A stretch of 64,000 nucleotides of DNA from contig CAYQBG010000011.1 of NCBI GenBank assembly GCA_964415675.1, positions 1 to 64,000 of the forward strand. Direction: 5' to 3'. Below, piece after piece: positions 34,729 through 44,233 of the stretch (position 1 is its first letter; every line of letters begins with the position of its first letter). The notes under the pieces are model-generated. The model was not told the origin of the DNA and did not search any database. It worked only from the letters and a program-made list of their open reading frames with translations. This stretch comes from UBA5336 sp964415675 (GTDB taxonomy: Bacteria; Pseudomonadota; Alphaproteobacteria; Caulobacterales; Hyphomonadaceae). Position numbers and translations under genes: made by a program.

Positions 34729-36083
34729 TGGCCGGCCATACCGTGCTTCTTGCTGAGGATGATGCCAGCATCCGCCTCGTTGTCAGCCAGGCCCTGTCGG
34801 CTGAAGGGTTCACCGTACGTGCCACCGGCTCACCTGACGCTCTTGAACGCTGGGTGCGCGAAGGGCAGGGGGATGTGGTCGTGACCGATGTCTATCTCGG
34901 CGATGACCCGATTTTCGAACGCCTGTCATCGCTGATGTTGTCGCGCCCCGATCTGCCCTTCATCGTCATGAGCGCACAGAACACGATCCTGACGGCAGCA
35001 GCGGCGGCCGATCACGGCGCCTTCGACTATCTTCCCAAACCCTTCGATCTTGACGAGATGGTCGATACGGTCCGGCGCGCCCTCAAGACGTCCGACAGGC
35101 TGCCCAGCATCGCCCCTCAGGCGCGTCGATCAATCGACGAGGCGGGCCTGCCGCTGATCGGTCGGTCGGAACTGATGCAAGACGTCTACCGGATCATCAC
35201 ACGGGTGATGAACACCGACCTGACCGTGCTGATCGAGGGCGAACCCGGCACAGGAAAGGACCTGGCGGCGCGGGCGATTCATGATCTCGGGCGCAGCGCG
35301 CCGGACCGGTTCGTGCAGGTCGATGCTGCCAGCCTGACCCATAGCGAAGGGCTTGCGATGCGCCTTGAAGGCGCTGCAACCCTGTATCTCGATGAAGTCG
35401 GCGATCTTCCGGCGAGCGCACAGGCGCAACTGGCCGGCCTGATTCGCCAGCTCGACGGCACACGCGTCATCGCTTCAACGCGGACATCACTCTCGCGCCT
35501 GGTGGAGGAGGGGCTATTCCGCGAGGACCTGTATTACCGGCTCAGCGTGGTACGCCTGATGATGCCGTCACTGCGCCGGCGCAAGGAGGACATCCCGGAG
35601 CTGACGCGCGCTCTCCTCGTGCGGGCCGGCGAGCAGGGGCTCGCAGCAAAAACCATCGAACCGGGCGCCATCGACCTGCTTTCAGCCTATGACTGGCCGG
35701 GGAATGTCCGCGAGCTTGAGAATGTCATGCTGCGTCTTACTGCGCTCAACCCGGATCCGGTCATCACCGCGCGCGACATCGAACGCGAGCTGCGCACAAG
35801 CTCCTATGCGGAGCTTCCGCGCGAAAGCGGACTTGAAAGCGAGATTGAACAGCTTCTCAAGCGTCATGTCCTTGGCGATCTCATGGCTGGAGGCGACCGG
35901 GAAGAGGAGGGCGAGGGTCATTCGCGTGTCTATCAGGATGTCATCGAACGCGTGGAGCGACCGCTCCTGTCACTCGCTCTGCAGGTTACGTCCGGAAACA
36001 AGGTCCGGGCCGCAGCGCTTTTGGGGCTCAACCGAAACACGCTGCGTGCAAAGATCAACGCCCTCGGAATAGACGAAGCCTGA
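34725..36083 (+). CDS. ntrC: Nitrogen regulator NtrC lacking the GAFTGA sigma-54 contact region
   Basis: 452 residues. The receiver domain has the acidic pair (LLAEDDAS) and phospho-acceptor aspartate in VVVTDVYLGD, with KPF near residue 105. The AAA+ domain has Walker A GEPGTGKD (about residue 170), Walker B TLYLDEVGDLP and the arginine-finger region FREDLYYRLSVVRLMMPSLR. Between them the stretch that normally holds ELFGHEKGAFTGA is missing: the chain runs AASLTHSEGLAMRLEGAATL straight into Walker B. The C-terminal Fis-type helix-turn-helix (GNKVRAAALLGLNRNTLRAK) is intact. NtrC proteins without GAFTGA are known in Rhodobacter capsulatus and Caulobacter. Confidence 0.93.
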   Translation: MMAGHTVLLAEDDASIRLVVSQALSAEGFTVRATGSPDALERWVREGQGDVVVTDVYLGDDPIFERLSSLMLSRPDLPFIVMSAQNTILTAAAAADHGAFDYLPKPFDLDEMVDTVRRALKTSDRLPSIAPQARRSIDEAGLPLIGRSELMQDVYRIITRVMNTDLTVLIEGEPGTGKDLAARAIHDLGRSAPDRFVQVDAASLTHSEGLAMRLEGAATLYLDEVGDLPASAQAQLAGLIRQLDGTRVIASTRTSLSRLVEEGLFREDLYYRLSVVRLMMPSLRRRKEDIPELTRALLVRAGEQGLAAKTIEPGAIDLLSAYDWPGNVRELENVMLRLTALNPDPVITARDIERELRTSSYAELPRESGLESEIEQLLKRHVLGDLMAGGDREEEGEGHSRVYQDVIERVERPLLSLALQVTSGNKVRAAALLGLNRNTLRAKINALGIDEA

Positions 36084-36153
36084 GCCCGGCGCTTACCTTC
36101 AACACGGCCTGGTCGTCGAAAGTGTTGCCAAAACCCCTCAGTGTTGCGCCAAG

Positions 36154-38382
36154 GTGACAAGGCTTGCGCGGCGGGTTATGGAACCGCCTGTGAGACAGTC
36201 AATTCCACCGTCGGCACAGAAGGCCGGTTGGACCCTGTTCCAGGGCCTGTTCTTTGTCGCGACCTTGCTTGCGGTCTTTGCAACGTTTTCCGCTGTCGCA
36301 GGCGTCAGCCCTGTCGATCCGACCCAGGGACGGATAGCCACGCTTCTCGGGCTGAATTTCATCCTGATTGCGCTGCTCGCCTGGATGAATATTCGCCGCT
36401 ACCTGAATATGAGAGGCACACGCGATGCGGTCGGAAGCAACAGGCTGGCGCGCCGGTTTCTCATGTTGTTCAGCGCCTCCGCCATCGTGCCGGCGGCGGT
36501 CGTCGCCATCTTTCTCGGCGCGACCATCACGCGCGGGCTCGACAACTGGTTCAATTCTAGGATCGACACGATTGTCGAGGAAACAGCCGAGGTGGCGCGC
36601 GACAATTATCAGGATTTGTCCGACGGGATCGATGCGGATATTCGGCTGATGGTTGGCGATCTGGACAATGCGGCTGAGGGGCTGCGCACGGGTAGCGAAC
36701 TTTATCCCTCCTATCTAAAGGCCCAGGCGACGCTGCGGGAATTCGTCAGCGCGAGGATCATTGACGGATCTGGCAATGTGCTGATCCGCGCAGGGCTCGA
36801 CAGTGAATATCCCTATATCCGCCCGCCTGCATCGGCCTTCGAGGAGGCTGATACCGGCGCGGTGGCGCAGACACTTTATGAGCCGTCGGGCCTGATTACC
36901 GGTCTTGCTGAGCTCAATGAGTCGGAGAATGCGTATATCTATGTCTATAAACCTTTCGACCCCGCGCAGCTCGCACAAATGCGACGAGCCGAAGCGGCAC
37001 TGACCGATTATCGCGCGGCAAAGACGCGCTCAGGGCGGCTGCAATGGCTGTTTGCGGTCGCGTATGCCCAGCTGGCCGCGCTTGTCCTGCTCTTGTCGAT
37101 GCGGCTTGGCCTTGTCGCGGCCAACCAGATCACCGGGCCCATCGGGCGCCTGGCCGATGCCGCTGTTGCCGTGCGCGACGGCGACCTTTCGGTGCGCGTG
37201 CCGACCCCGCGCGTGCGCGATGAAGTGCATCACCTCACACGCAGCTTTAACACGATGACCGAACAGCTCGGCCAGCAGCGCGAGGCCCTGATCAATGCGC
37301 GCGAAGACGCCGAAGACCGCCGGCAATTTGTCGAAACACTGCTTGCGGAAGTCAGCGCCGGTGTGATCCGCACGGATTCGACCCTGCAGGTCACCCTCGC
37401 CAATCGCTCGGCGCTCAATCTTCTGGAACGGGACGACCTTGAGGGACAGTCCCTCAGTGACATGGTGCCCGAATTCGAGCCCTTTGCCCGCGATGCGCTG
37501 GAGCGGGGCACGCCCATCGATGCCTCGCTTGATATCAATGTCGCTGATGCAGCACGCTATTTCCGTCTCAAGGCGACCCGCGATCCGGCCGGCGGTTGCG
37601 TGCTGACATTCGACGATGCCACGCGCCTCGTCATGGCCCAGCGCCAGATCGCCTGGCGCGATGTCGCCCGGCGGATTGCCCATGAGATCCGGAACCCGCT
37701 GACGCCGATCCAGTTGTCGACCGAGCGGCTGCGCCGACGCTACAGCGACAAGATCGAGGATGATGGCGTGTTCGACCGATGTCTGGACACGATCCAGAGA
37801 CAGGTCACCGATATCGGCCATATGGTCGAGGAATTCTCGAATTTTGCGCGCATGCCGAAACCATCAGTGGCCGAATTTGACATGTCCGCCCTGTTGCAGG
37901 GGATCTGCTTTTCGCAGGGTGTTGTTACACCGGATGTCGATATCCGCTTCGATGGTGACGACACGCCAATGGGCTATTCCGGCGATGAACGCCTGCTTGG
38001 CCAGGCGCTTACAAATCTGTTGAAGAATGCCGCAGAGGCGATCGAACGCCTGGCGGAGGAAGCCGAAGCGCGCGGTGCGATTCATGTCTTCCTCCGGAAC
38101 CTGCCGGATGATCGTTTGGAAATCGTGATTGAAGACAATGGACCAGGCTTTCCCTCGGAGGCCCGCGAAAGGCTTCTGGAGCCCTATGTGACGACCCGGG
38201 AGAAGGGGACCGGCCTCGGCCTGGCCATCGTCAATCGTATCATCATGGATCATGGCGGATCGATCTCGCTGCAGAACCGGGCCGACAATCGGCGTGGCGC
38301 AAGAGTCCACATTATTCTGCCGCACATTGCCGAACTGGCAGACGCGGAAAAATTGCCTGTGCTTGAGGAGAGTATCGTATGA
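36154..38382 (+). CDS. ntrY: Sensor histidine kinase NtrY
   Basis: 742 residues. The N-terminus has three or four membrane helices (LFFVATLLAVFATFSAVAGV; ATLLGLNFILIALLAWMNI; FLMLFSASAIVPAAVVAIFL), then a periplasmic sensor domain and another helix near residue 300. HAMP (AANQITGPIGRLADAAVAVR), PAS, phosphoacceptor helix RRIAHEIRNPLTPIQLSTER (histidine near 510) and the ATPase domain (LTNLLKNAAEAI; DNGPGFPSEARERL) follow. It pairs with NtrX. GTG at 36154 or ATG at 36178; neither has a strong ribosome site. Confidence 0.93.
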   Translation: MTRLARRVMEPPVRQSIPPSAQKAGWTLFQGLFFVATLLAVFATFSAVAGVSPVDPTQGRIATLLGLNFILIALLAWMNIRRYLNMRGTRDAVGSNRLARRFLMLFSASAIVPAAVVAIFLGATITRGLDNWFNSRIDTIVEETAEVARDNYQDLSDGIDADIRLMVGDLDNAAEGLRTGSELYPSYLKAQATLREFVSARIIDGSGNVLIRAGLDSEYPYIRPPASAFEEADTGAVAQTLYEPSGLITGLAELNESENAYIYVYKPFDPAQLAQMRRAEAALTDYRAAKTRSGRLQWLFAVAYAQLAALVLLLSMRLGLVAANQITGPIGRLADAAVAVRDGDLSVRVPTPRVRDEVHHLTRSFNTMTEQLGQQREALINAREDAEDRRQFVETLLAEVSAGVIRTDSTLQVTLANRSALNLLERDDLEGQSLSDMVPEFEPFARDALERGTPIDASLDINVADAARYFRLKATRDPAGGCVLTFDDATRLVMAQRQIAWRDVARRIAHEIRNPLTPIQLSTERLRRRYSDKIEDDGVFDRCLDTIQRQVTDIGHMVEEFSNFARMPKPSVAEFDMSALLQGICFSQGVVTPDVDIRFDGDDTPMGYSGDERLLGQALTNLLKNAAEAIERLAEEAEARGAIHVFLRNLPDDRLEIVIEDNGPGFPSEARERLLEPYVTTREKGTGLGLAIVNRIIMDHGGSISLQNRADNRRGARVHIILPHIAELADAEKLPVLEESIV

Positions 38383-39773
38383 GTACCGATATCCTGGTCG
38401 TCGATGACGAACCCGACATCCGCGAACTCATCGCCGGAGTGCTTGAAGACGAGGGCTATGCGGTGCGCGCTGCGGCGACAGCGGAAACAGCGCTCTCGGA
38501 GGTACGTCAGCGTGCGCCGGGCCTCGTCATACTCGATGTCTGGCTGCAAGGTTCGGACATGGATGGCCTGTCGGTTCTGAAATATCTCAAATCGATCGAC
38601 GAATTGCTGCCGGTGATTGTGATCAGCGGGCATGGTAATATCGAGACGGCCGTCGCCGCCATTCGGCGGGGCGCCTATGATTTTATCGAGAAACCCTTCA
38701 AGGCCGACCGGTTACTGCACCTGATCGAACGGGCGCTGGAGTCTGCGCGGCTGAAACGCGAGAACGCGACCCTGCGTACGCTCACTGTGTCGAGCGAGGA
38801 ATTCGTCGGCAAGAGCCCGGCCGCGACCAGTCTGCGCAGCTCCATCGACAAGGTCGCACCGACCAATTCACGGGTCATGATCACCGGACCGGCTGGCGTC
38901 GGGAAAGAACTTGTCGCGCGGCTTATTCATGAGGGCTCTACGCGCAAAGATGGTCCTTTCGTGGTTGTCAACGCGGCCAGTATTGCGCCTGACCAGATGG
39001 AGCTGGAGCTCTTCGGCGAGGAAGACAGCCAGGGTCGGCCGGTGCGGATCGGCTATTTCGAGAAATCCCATAACGGAACTCTGCTGCTTGACGAAGTGGC
39101 CGACATGCCGCGCGGGACGCAGAACAAGATACTTCGCGTCCTGACCGAACAGCGCTTCCAGCGCGTTGGCGGGCGCTCGGACGTGAAGGTCAATGTTCGC
39201 GTGATGTCGGCAACGACCCGCGACATCGCCACGGAGATCGAGACCGGTCGCTTCCGGGAGGACCTCTATTATCGCCTCGCTGTGGTGCCGTTTGCGGTGC
39301 CATGCCTGGAAGACCGCCGTGATGATATACCGGAACTCGTCGTGCATTTCTCCCGGCGCATCGCCGACAGTTCCGGGCTGACAGCCCGCAATTTTTCCGA
39401 CAAGGCGTTGGCGGTGCTTCAGGCGATGGAGTGGCCTGGCAATGTGCGCCAGCTGCGCAACATGGTCGAGCGGATCATGATCCTGTCGCCCGATGATGCC
39501 GAACGGCCAGTCAGCGTCGAGGAATTGCCCCGCGACCATGGTGGAAATGGTCGCCAGGATGGCATGCTTGATTCCGGCGATCTTGTCGGAATGTCGCTGC
39601 GCGATGCGCGTGAACGCTTCGAGAGAGAATATCTCGCGCTCCAGATCACACGATTCAATGGTAATATCTCGCGCACCGCTGAATTCATCGGCATGGAACG
39701 CTCCGCCCTGCACAGAAAATTAAAGGCCCTGGGCGTACAGTCCGGACAGGTTCGCCAGGAAGCCACTGAATGA
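38379..39773 (+). CDS. ntrX: Response regulator NtrX without a GAFTGA motif
   Basis: 464 residues. Receiver aspartate in LVILDVWLQGSDMDGL (about residue 53), KPF near residue 105. The AAA+ domain keeps Walker A GPAGVGKE and Walker B TLLLDEVADMP. The expected GAFTGA is replaced by GEEDSQGRPVRIGYFEKSHN, as in other alphaproteobacterial NtrX. The C-terminus has a Fis-type helix-turn-helix (GNISRTAEFIGMERSALHRK). Known roles include envelope, redox and nitrogen control. Overlaps ntrY and trkA by 4 bases each (ATGA junctions). Confidence 0.93.
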   Translation: MSTDILVVDDEPDIRELIAGVLEDEGYAVRAAATAETALSEVRQRAPGLVILDVWLQGSDMDGLSVLKYLKSIDELLPVIVISGHGNIETAVAAIRRGAYDFIEKPFKADRLLHLIERALESARLKRENATLRTLTVSSEEFVGKSPAATSLRSSIDKVAPTNSRVMITGPAGVGKELVARLIHEGSTRKDGPFVVVNAASIAPDQMELELFGEEDSQGRPVRIGYFEKSHNGTLLLDEVADMPRGTQNKILRVLTEQRFQRVGGRSDVKVNVRVMSATTRDIATEIETGRFREDLYYRLAVVPFAVPCLEDRRDDIPELVVHFSRRIADSSGLTARNFSDKALAVLQAMEWPGNVRQLRNMVERIMILSPDDAERPVSVEELPRDHGGNGRQDGMLDSGDLVGMSLRDARERFEREYLALQITRFNGNISRTAEFIGMERSALHRKLKALGVQSGQVRQEATE

Positions 39774-41146
39774 AGATCATCATTTGCGGGGCAGGGCGCG
39801 TTGGCCGGGGCATCGCCGAGCGCCTGCAGCGGGAAAAACACGACATCACCATTGTTGATGCTGATGCAAAACTTGTCGACGAGGTGTCGACCGAGCTTGA
39901 GGTCAAGGGCATTGTCGGGCATGCGGCCTATCCGCAAACGCTCGACAGGGCTGACGCACACCCTGCGGAAATGATTATCGCTGTCACCCAGCATGATGAG
40001 ATCAACATGGTGATCTGCCAGGTGGCTCACAGCATGTTCAGTGTCAGCCACACTGTGGCCCGGGTGCGCGCACGAGCCTATCATGACGAAAGGTATCGTG
40101 ATCTGTTCGCGCGGGGGGCCTTGCCGATTGACCTGACCATCTCGCCGGAACAGGAAGTCAGCAAGGCCATCGTGCAGCGTCTCAAAGCGCCCGGATCGGT
40201 GATGAGCGCCGAGTTCGCCGGTGGCCAGGTGCAGCTGCTGATGCTCGATGTCGAACATGACAGCCCGCTGAATGAGACAACAGTTGACCAGATCGGGGGC
40301 CTTTTTCCAGACCTTGAAGCGCGGGTTGTGGCCATCGGGCGCGGGACACGCATCCAGGTGCCGCGCTCGAATGACAAGCTGATCAATGGCGAGCGTGTCT
40401 ATGTGTCGGTGCTCAATGAGCATGCGTCGCGGCTGAACTCGATTTTTGCCGTGGATGACAATGATGCGCGCCATGTCACCATCATTGGCGCCGGCACTGT
40501 CGGTCTGTATGTTGCCGAGGAGCTCGAAAAAGATCGCAGCCTGCGTGTGCGGCTGGTCGAAAAGGATCCCGCGCGTGCGAATCAGGCGGTCTCCGACCTG
40601 AACCGGACAATTGTGATCAACGGCGATGGCCTCGACAGGAATATACTCGAAGAGGCCGGCGCGGCGCGAACGGATTTCCTGATCGCGATTACCGATGATG
40701 ACCGCACCAATCTCCTGGCCTGCAATCTCGCCAAGAAGGCTGGCGCGGCGCGGACCATGGCGCTGGTCAATTCTTCCGATCTCATAGGGCTGAAGCGCGA
40801 TCTGGGCATTGACGCGATCATCGACCCGAGGGCTCTGACGGTCTCGCAGATCCTGAAAAAGCTACGCCGTGGCCGGATCAAGTCTCTCCTGTCACTCGAA
40901 GATGGCAGCGCTGAGGTGATCGAAGGTGTCGTGACCGAAAACTCGCCACTGGTCGGTCAGGCGCTAGGCTATGATGAACTCAAAGACGGTATTACCGCCG
41001 TCGCGATCCTGCGCGATGGAGACGTGCTGATCCCCTCATCGCGCGTTCGCATACAGGCAAATGATCAACTGACAGTCCTGTTCGAACATACAAAAGTCCG
41101 CGAGGTCGAAAAATACTTTCGCGTGAGCACCAGCTTCTTCACCTGA
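39770..41146 (+). CDS. trkA: Potassium uptake regulatory subunit TrkA
   Basis: 458 residues, the double-RCK form. Two NAD-binding Rossmann units are seen: MKIIICGAGRVGRGIAERL at the N-terminus and VTIIGAGTVGLYVAEELEK near residue 235, each followed by a TrkA-C segment. It is a peripheral cytoplasmic ring that gates TrkH in response to nucleotides. It overlaps ntrX and lies 25 bases before trkH, so the regulator and channel genes are in the same operon. Confidence 0.95.
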   Translation: MKIIICGAGRVGRGIAERLQREKHDITIVDADAKLVDEVSTELEVKGIVGHAAYPQTLDRADAHPAEMIIAVTQHDEINMVICQVAHSMFSVSHTVARVRARAYHDERYRDLFARGALPIDLTISPEQEVSKAIVQRLKAPGSVMSAEFAGGQVQLLMLDVEHDSPLNETTVDQIGGLFPDLEARVVAIGRGTRIQVPRSNDKLINGERVYVSVLNEHASRLNSIFAVDDNDARHVTIIGAGTVGLYVAEELEKDRSLRVRLVEKDPARANQAVSDLNRTIVINGDGLDRNILEEAGAARTDFLIAITDDDRTNLLACNLAKKAGAARTMALVNSSDLIGLKRDLGIDAIIDPRALTVSQILKKLRRGRIKSLLSLEDGSAEVIEGVVTENSPLVGQALGYDELKDGITAVAILRDGDVLIPSSRVRIQANDQLTVLFEHTKVREVEKYFRVSTSFFT

Positions 41147-41171
41147 TGACCATCCCAGCGAAGGCCGGGCC

Positions 41172-42578
41172 ATGAACTATTCCGGAATCATCCGCATATT
41201 GGCGATGCTCGGCCTGTTCCAGGCGGCCGGTCTTGCTCTGTGCGGGACGCTGGCTGTCGTCTATGGCGAATACCGCCAGCTGATGGCGTTTTCGTTTGCC
41301 TTCCTGGTCGTTCTCGTGATCGCGGCCAGCCTCCTGCTGCTGACAGCACGGCCACGGCAATACAGCCGTGCCCGGGATGGCCTGGCTGTGATTATTCTTT
41401 GGTGGCTGTTGGCGAGTGTGTCCGGGGCCTTGCCATTCATGTTCGAGGCCCCGGAGGGCGCCGTGCTGAGCGTCTGGCACGAGGCTGTTTCCTGCATGAC
41501 CACGACCGGGCACAGCGTCCTGCCCATCGCACCGGCCGACTGGCCCGTCTCGCTTGTCGCGTGGAGGGGATTCCTGCACCTGTCGGGTGCCATCACAAGC
41601 CTTGTAACGGCGGCAAGTGTGTTTGCAGCGCTGAATATTGGTGGTCCGGGCATTCACAGAACCGTCCTGTTCACCAATCCCGAGAAGAGCTTTTTCGATG
41701 CCCTGCCAAGGGTGGTCCTTGCTGCGGCGCTGGCAATCGGGGTCCTGACACTCGTGCTGACCGTTCTCCTGGCTGCAGCCGGACTTGCGCCGGGCGTCGC
41801 ACTTGCAGATGCGGTCAGTGTGGCCACGACCGGACTTGTCGCGCCGGGGCGCGCAGCCATGGCCCCGCTTTCGCCTGCCCATAGCATCCTCATGTTTATC
41901 GGCCTGACCATTTCGACCATCGGACTCGCCGTCGCACTCGAGATTCGCGCTGCGCGCTGGAAGCGCGTGCGGAAGGACCCGGAAATCATCGCACTCCTCG
42001 TCATGTTAATCGCGACGATTGCGGCGCTTATCCTGGCAGGATTGCCAGTCGCAAACAGTATCGGCCTCGCTCTCAGCCTGCAGTCGACCGCCGGCCTGCC
42101 GATGTTCCCGCCCGAACTTGTCAGGCAGGCGCCCCTGCCAGTCCTGATGTTTGTTCCACTGGTGGGAGGGGCGGCACTATCAACCGCCGGAGGGATCAAG
42201 CTGGCACGGATGGCGCTTCTCTGCGCGCGTGCGGGCGAGGAGTTCTCGCGGTTGGGGTTTCGCGACTCGGTGGTCGTGATACGCTATCGCGACCGGGTAC
42301 AGAAAGACAGCGCCGTAATTGGTGTCTGGGTGTATCTCGTTGCCTATGTCAGCGTGCTCGCTCTCCTGATGGTCACACTGTCCTTCATTGAACAGGATTT
42401 CACGATTGTGGCTGCATCCAGCGTCGGCTTCCTGTCCAACAATGGCGCCCTTGTCTGGCTGCCAGCTCAGGCGCAGGGCGGTGCAGGCGCGCTGATAGGC
42501 TCGCTGGCGATGCTTGCGGGACGGCTTGAAGTGATTGCGCTCATCCCTGCCTTCAGTTTGAGCTTCTGGCGCGGTTAA
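41172..42578 (+). CDS. trkH: Potassium uptake membrane subunit TrkH
   Basis: 468 residues, highly hydrophobic. Four pore-loop repeats carry the selectivity-filter glycines: SCMTTTGHSVLP, SVATTGLVAPG, SLQSTAGLPMFP and AASSVGFLSNNGAL. Membrane helices alternate with these. Together with TrkA it forms the Trk potassium importer of the inner membrane. The trkH gene within the ntrYX-trkA-hfq run is typical for this class. Confidence 0.93.
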   Translation: MNYSGIIRILAMLGLFQAAGLALCGTLAVVYGEYRQLMAFSFAFLVVLVIAASLLLLTARPRQYSRARDGLAVIILWWLLASVSGALPFMFEAPEGAVLSVWHEAVSCMTTTGHSVLPIAPADWPVSLVAWRGFLHLSGAITSLVTAASVFAALNIGGPGIHRTVLFTNPEKSFFDALPRVVLAAALAIGVLTLVLTVLLAAAGLAPGVALADAVSVATTGLVAPGRAAMAPLSPAHSILMFIGLTISTIGLAVALEIRAARWKRVRKDPEIIALLVMLIATIAALILAGLPVANSIGLALSLQSTAGLPMFPPELVRQAPLPVLMFVPLVGGAALSTAGGIKLARMALLCARAGEEFSRLGFRDSVVVIRYRDRVQKDSAVIGVWVYLVAYVSVLALLMVTLSFIEQDFTIVAASSVGFLSNNGALVWLPAQAQGGAGALIGSLAMLAGRLEVIALIPAFSLSFWRG

Positions 42579-42662
42579 CTGAATTCCACCGGAGCATCTA
42601 TTGCCTATTGCCGCTAATGGGATTAGCCGGAGCGTCTGGAACACAAGCGGAATGCTAAAGAC

Positions 42663-42914
42663 ATGTCGACAGATAAGAAACAGAACCTCCAGGACACCTT
42701 TCTCAATGCGGTGCGCAAATCTCGTACACCGCTGACCGTGTTCCTCGTAAATGGCGTGAAATTGCAGGGCGTGGTCACCTGGTTCGACAATTTCTGCGTC
42801 CTGCTCCGCGGGGATGGACGCCCGCCGCAGCTGGTCTACAAACATGCTATCTCGACGATTGCGCCAAATGCCCATGTGCAACTCTTCGAAGAGGATCAAG
42901 AAAGCGCAGATTGA
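42663..42914 (+). CDS. hfq: RNA chaperone Hfq
   Basis: 83 residues. The Sm1 motif VFLVNGVKLQGVVTWFDNFC and Sm2 motif YKHAISTIAP are complete, as is the N-terminal NLQDTFLNAVRKSRTPL. It forms a hexamer that pairs small RNAs with mRNA targets. The short acidic tail is usual for the class. hflX follows with an overlapping TTGA start-stop junction; hfq-hflX adjacency is conserved. Confidence 0.97.
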   Translation: MSTDKKQNLQDTFLNAVRKSRTPLTVFLVNGVKLQGVVTWFDNFCVLLRGDGRPPQLVYKHAISTIAPNAHVQLFEEDQESAD

Positions 42915-44233
42915 GCGAACAGGTTCATAACACACAGACCCCCGCCGAGAAGGCGGGATGCGTCATACCCTGGCAGTTTCCGGCCAGTGCGCCGGGTGAA
43001 GCCCGAATGGCGGAGACCGCCGGCCTCGTCGAAGCGCTCGGATGCGATCTCGCTTTCATCGACACGCTCCATCTGCGCCAGCCCAGCCCGTCGCACTTGT
43101 TGAGCGCGGGGCTGCTTGATCTGCTTAAGGACCGTATCGAAGCAGAGAATTGCAGCATCTGCGTCATCGATGGTACGCTGTCACCGGTCCAGCAGCGCAA
43201 TCTGGAGCGCGCCCTGAACGTCAAGGTTATCGACAGGACCGGCCTCATTCTTGAGATTTTCGGCCTGCGCGCACGTACGCGGGAAGGGCGCCTGCAGGTC
43301 GAGTTGGCCCGGCTGAATTATGAGCGCTCGCGGCTGGTGCGCACCTGGACCCATCTCGAACGCCAGCGCGGCGGTCGGGGCTTCCTGTCCGGCCCCGGCG
43401 AGACGCAGCTGGAGGCTGACCGGCGCATGCTCGACCGGGCACTGAAACGCTTGGAATCCGATCTCGACGACGTCAAACGCACACGCGGGCTGCAGCGTGC
43501 GGGGCGCAACAAGGCAGGCACACCGGTGATTGCCCTTGTCGGCTACACCAATTCCGGAAAATCCACACTCTTCAACCATTTGTCTGGCGCCAGCGTGATG
43601 GCGAAGGATATGCCATTCGCCACGCTCGATCCGACAATTCGCAAGATCGAACTGCCCACGCTTGGCGAGGCAGCGCTCGTCGATACGGTGGGCTTCATCA
43701 CCGATCTGCCGACCCATCTGATCGACAGTTTCCAGGCCACGCTGGAAGAGGCGATGGAGGCCGACCTCCTGGTTCATGTTCGCGACCGTTCGGCTGAAAC
43801 GGAAGATGAGCAGCGTGCCGATGTCATGGCCGTTCTCGAACGCCTGCAATCAGAAACCGGCGCTGAGATTCCGCCGATTATCGAGGCATGGAACAAGGCC
43901 GACGCCATGTCGCCTGAGCGGCAGTCGGCACTGGAAATCGCGGCGCGCCATGCCGACGACCCGCCAGCTGCGCTTGTGTCTGCGCGCACAGGGCAGGGGC
44001 TCGATGACCTGCTGGCCCGGATCGAGGCAGTCTTCCTGCGTGGCAGCCGCACCGTTCATGCGTCGCTGGAGCCTGCGCAGGGCGAAGCTCGCGCCTGGCT
44101 CCACGCCCATGGCGACGTGCTGGTCGAGGATGTGAACGACAAAGGCGTTACGGAAATGGATGTGCGCCTGCCGCCAGCTGTACTCGGTCGCTTCCAGGCG
44201 AAATTTCCCCGCGTGCCCCTGTCAGAAAGTTGA
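42911..44233 (+). CDS. hflX: Ribosome-associated GTPase HflX
   Basis: 440 residues. The N-terminal HflX domain runs to about residue 190 and includes a coiled linker with GGRGFLSGPGETQLEADRRM. The GTPase domain has the P-loop GYTNSGKSTLFNHL (about residue 207), a switch region FATLDPT, DTVGFI and NKAD as the G4 motif. HflX splits stalled ribosomes under stress. The start codon is TTG overlapping the hfq stop (TTGA), so it depends on hfq translation. Last gene of the operon that begins at dusB. Confidence 0.94.
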   Translation: MSEQVHNTQTPAEKAGCVIPWQFPASAPGEARMAETAGLVEALGCDLAFIDTLHLRQPSPSHLLSAGLLDLLKDRIEAENCSICVIDGTLSPVQQRNLERALNVKVIDRTGLILEIFGLRARTREGRLQVELARLNYERSRLVRTWTHLERQRGGRGFLSGPGETQLEADRRMLDRALKRLESDLDDVKRTRGLQRAGRNKAGTPVIALVGYTNSGKSTLFNHLSGASVMAKDMPFATLDPTIRKIELPTLGEAALVDTVGFITDLPTHLIDSFQATLEEAMEADLLVHVRDRSAETEDEQRADVMAVLERLQSETGAEIPPIIEAWNKADAMSPERQSALEIAARHADDPPAALVSARTGQGLDDLLARIEAVFLRGSRTVHASLEPAQGEARAWLHAHGDVLVEDVNDKGVTEMDVRLPPAVLGRFQAKFPRVPLSES

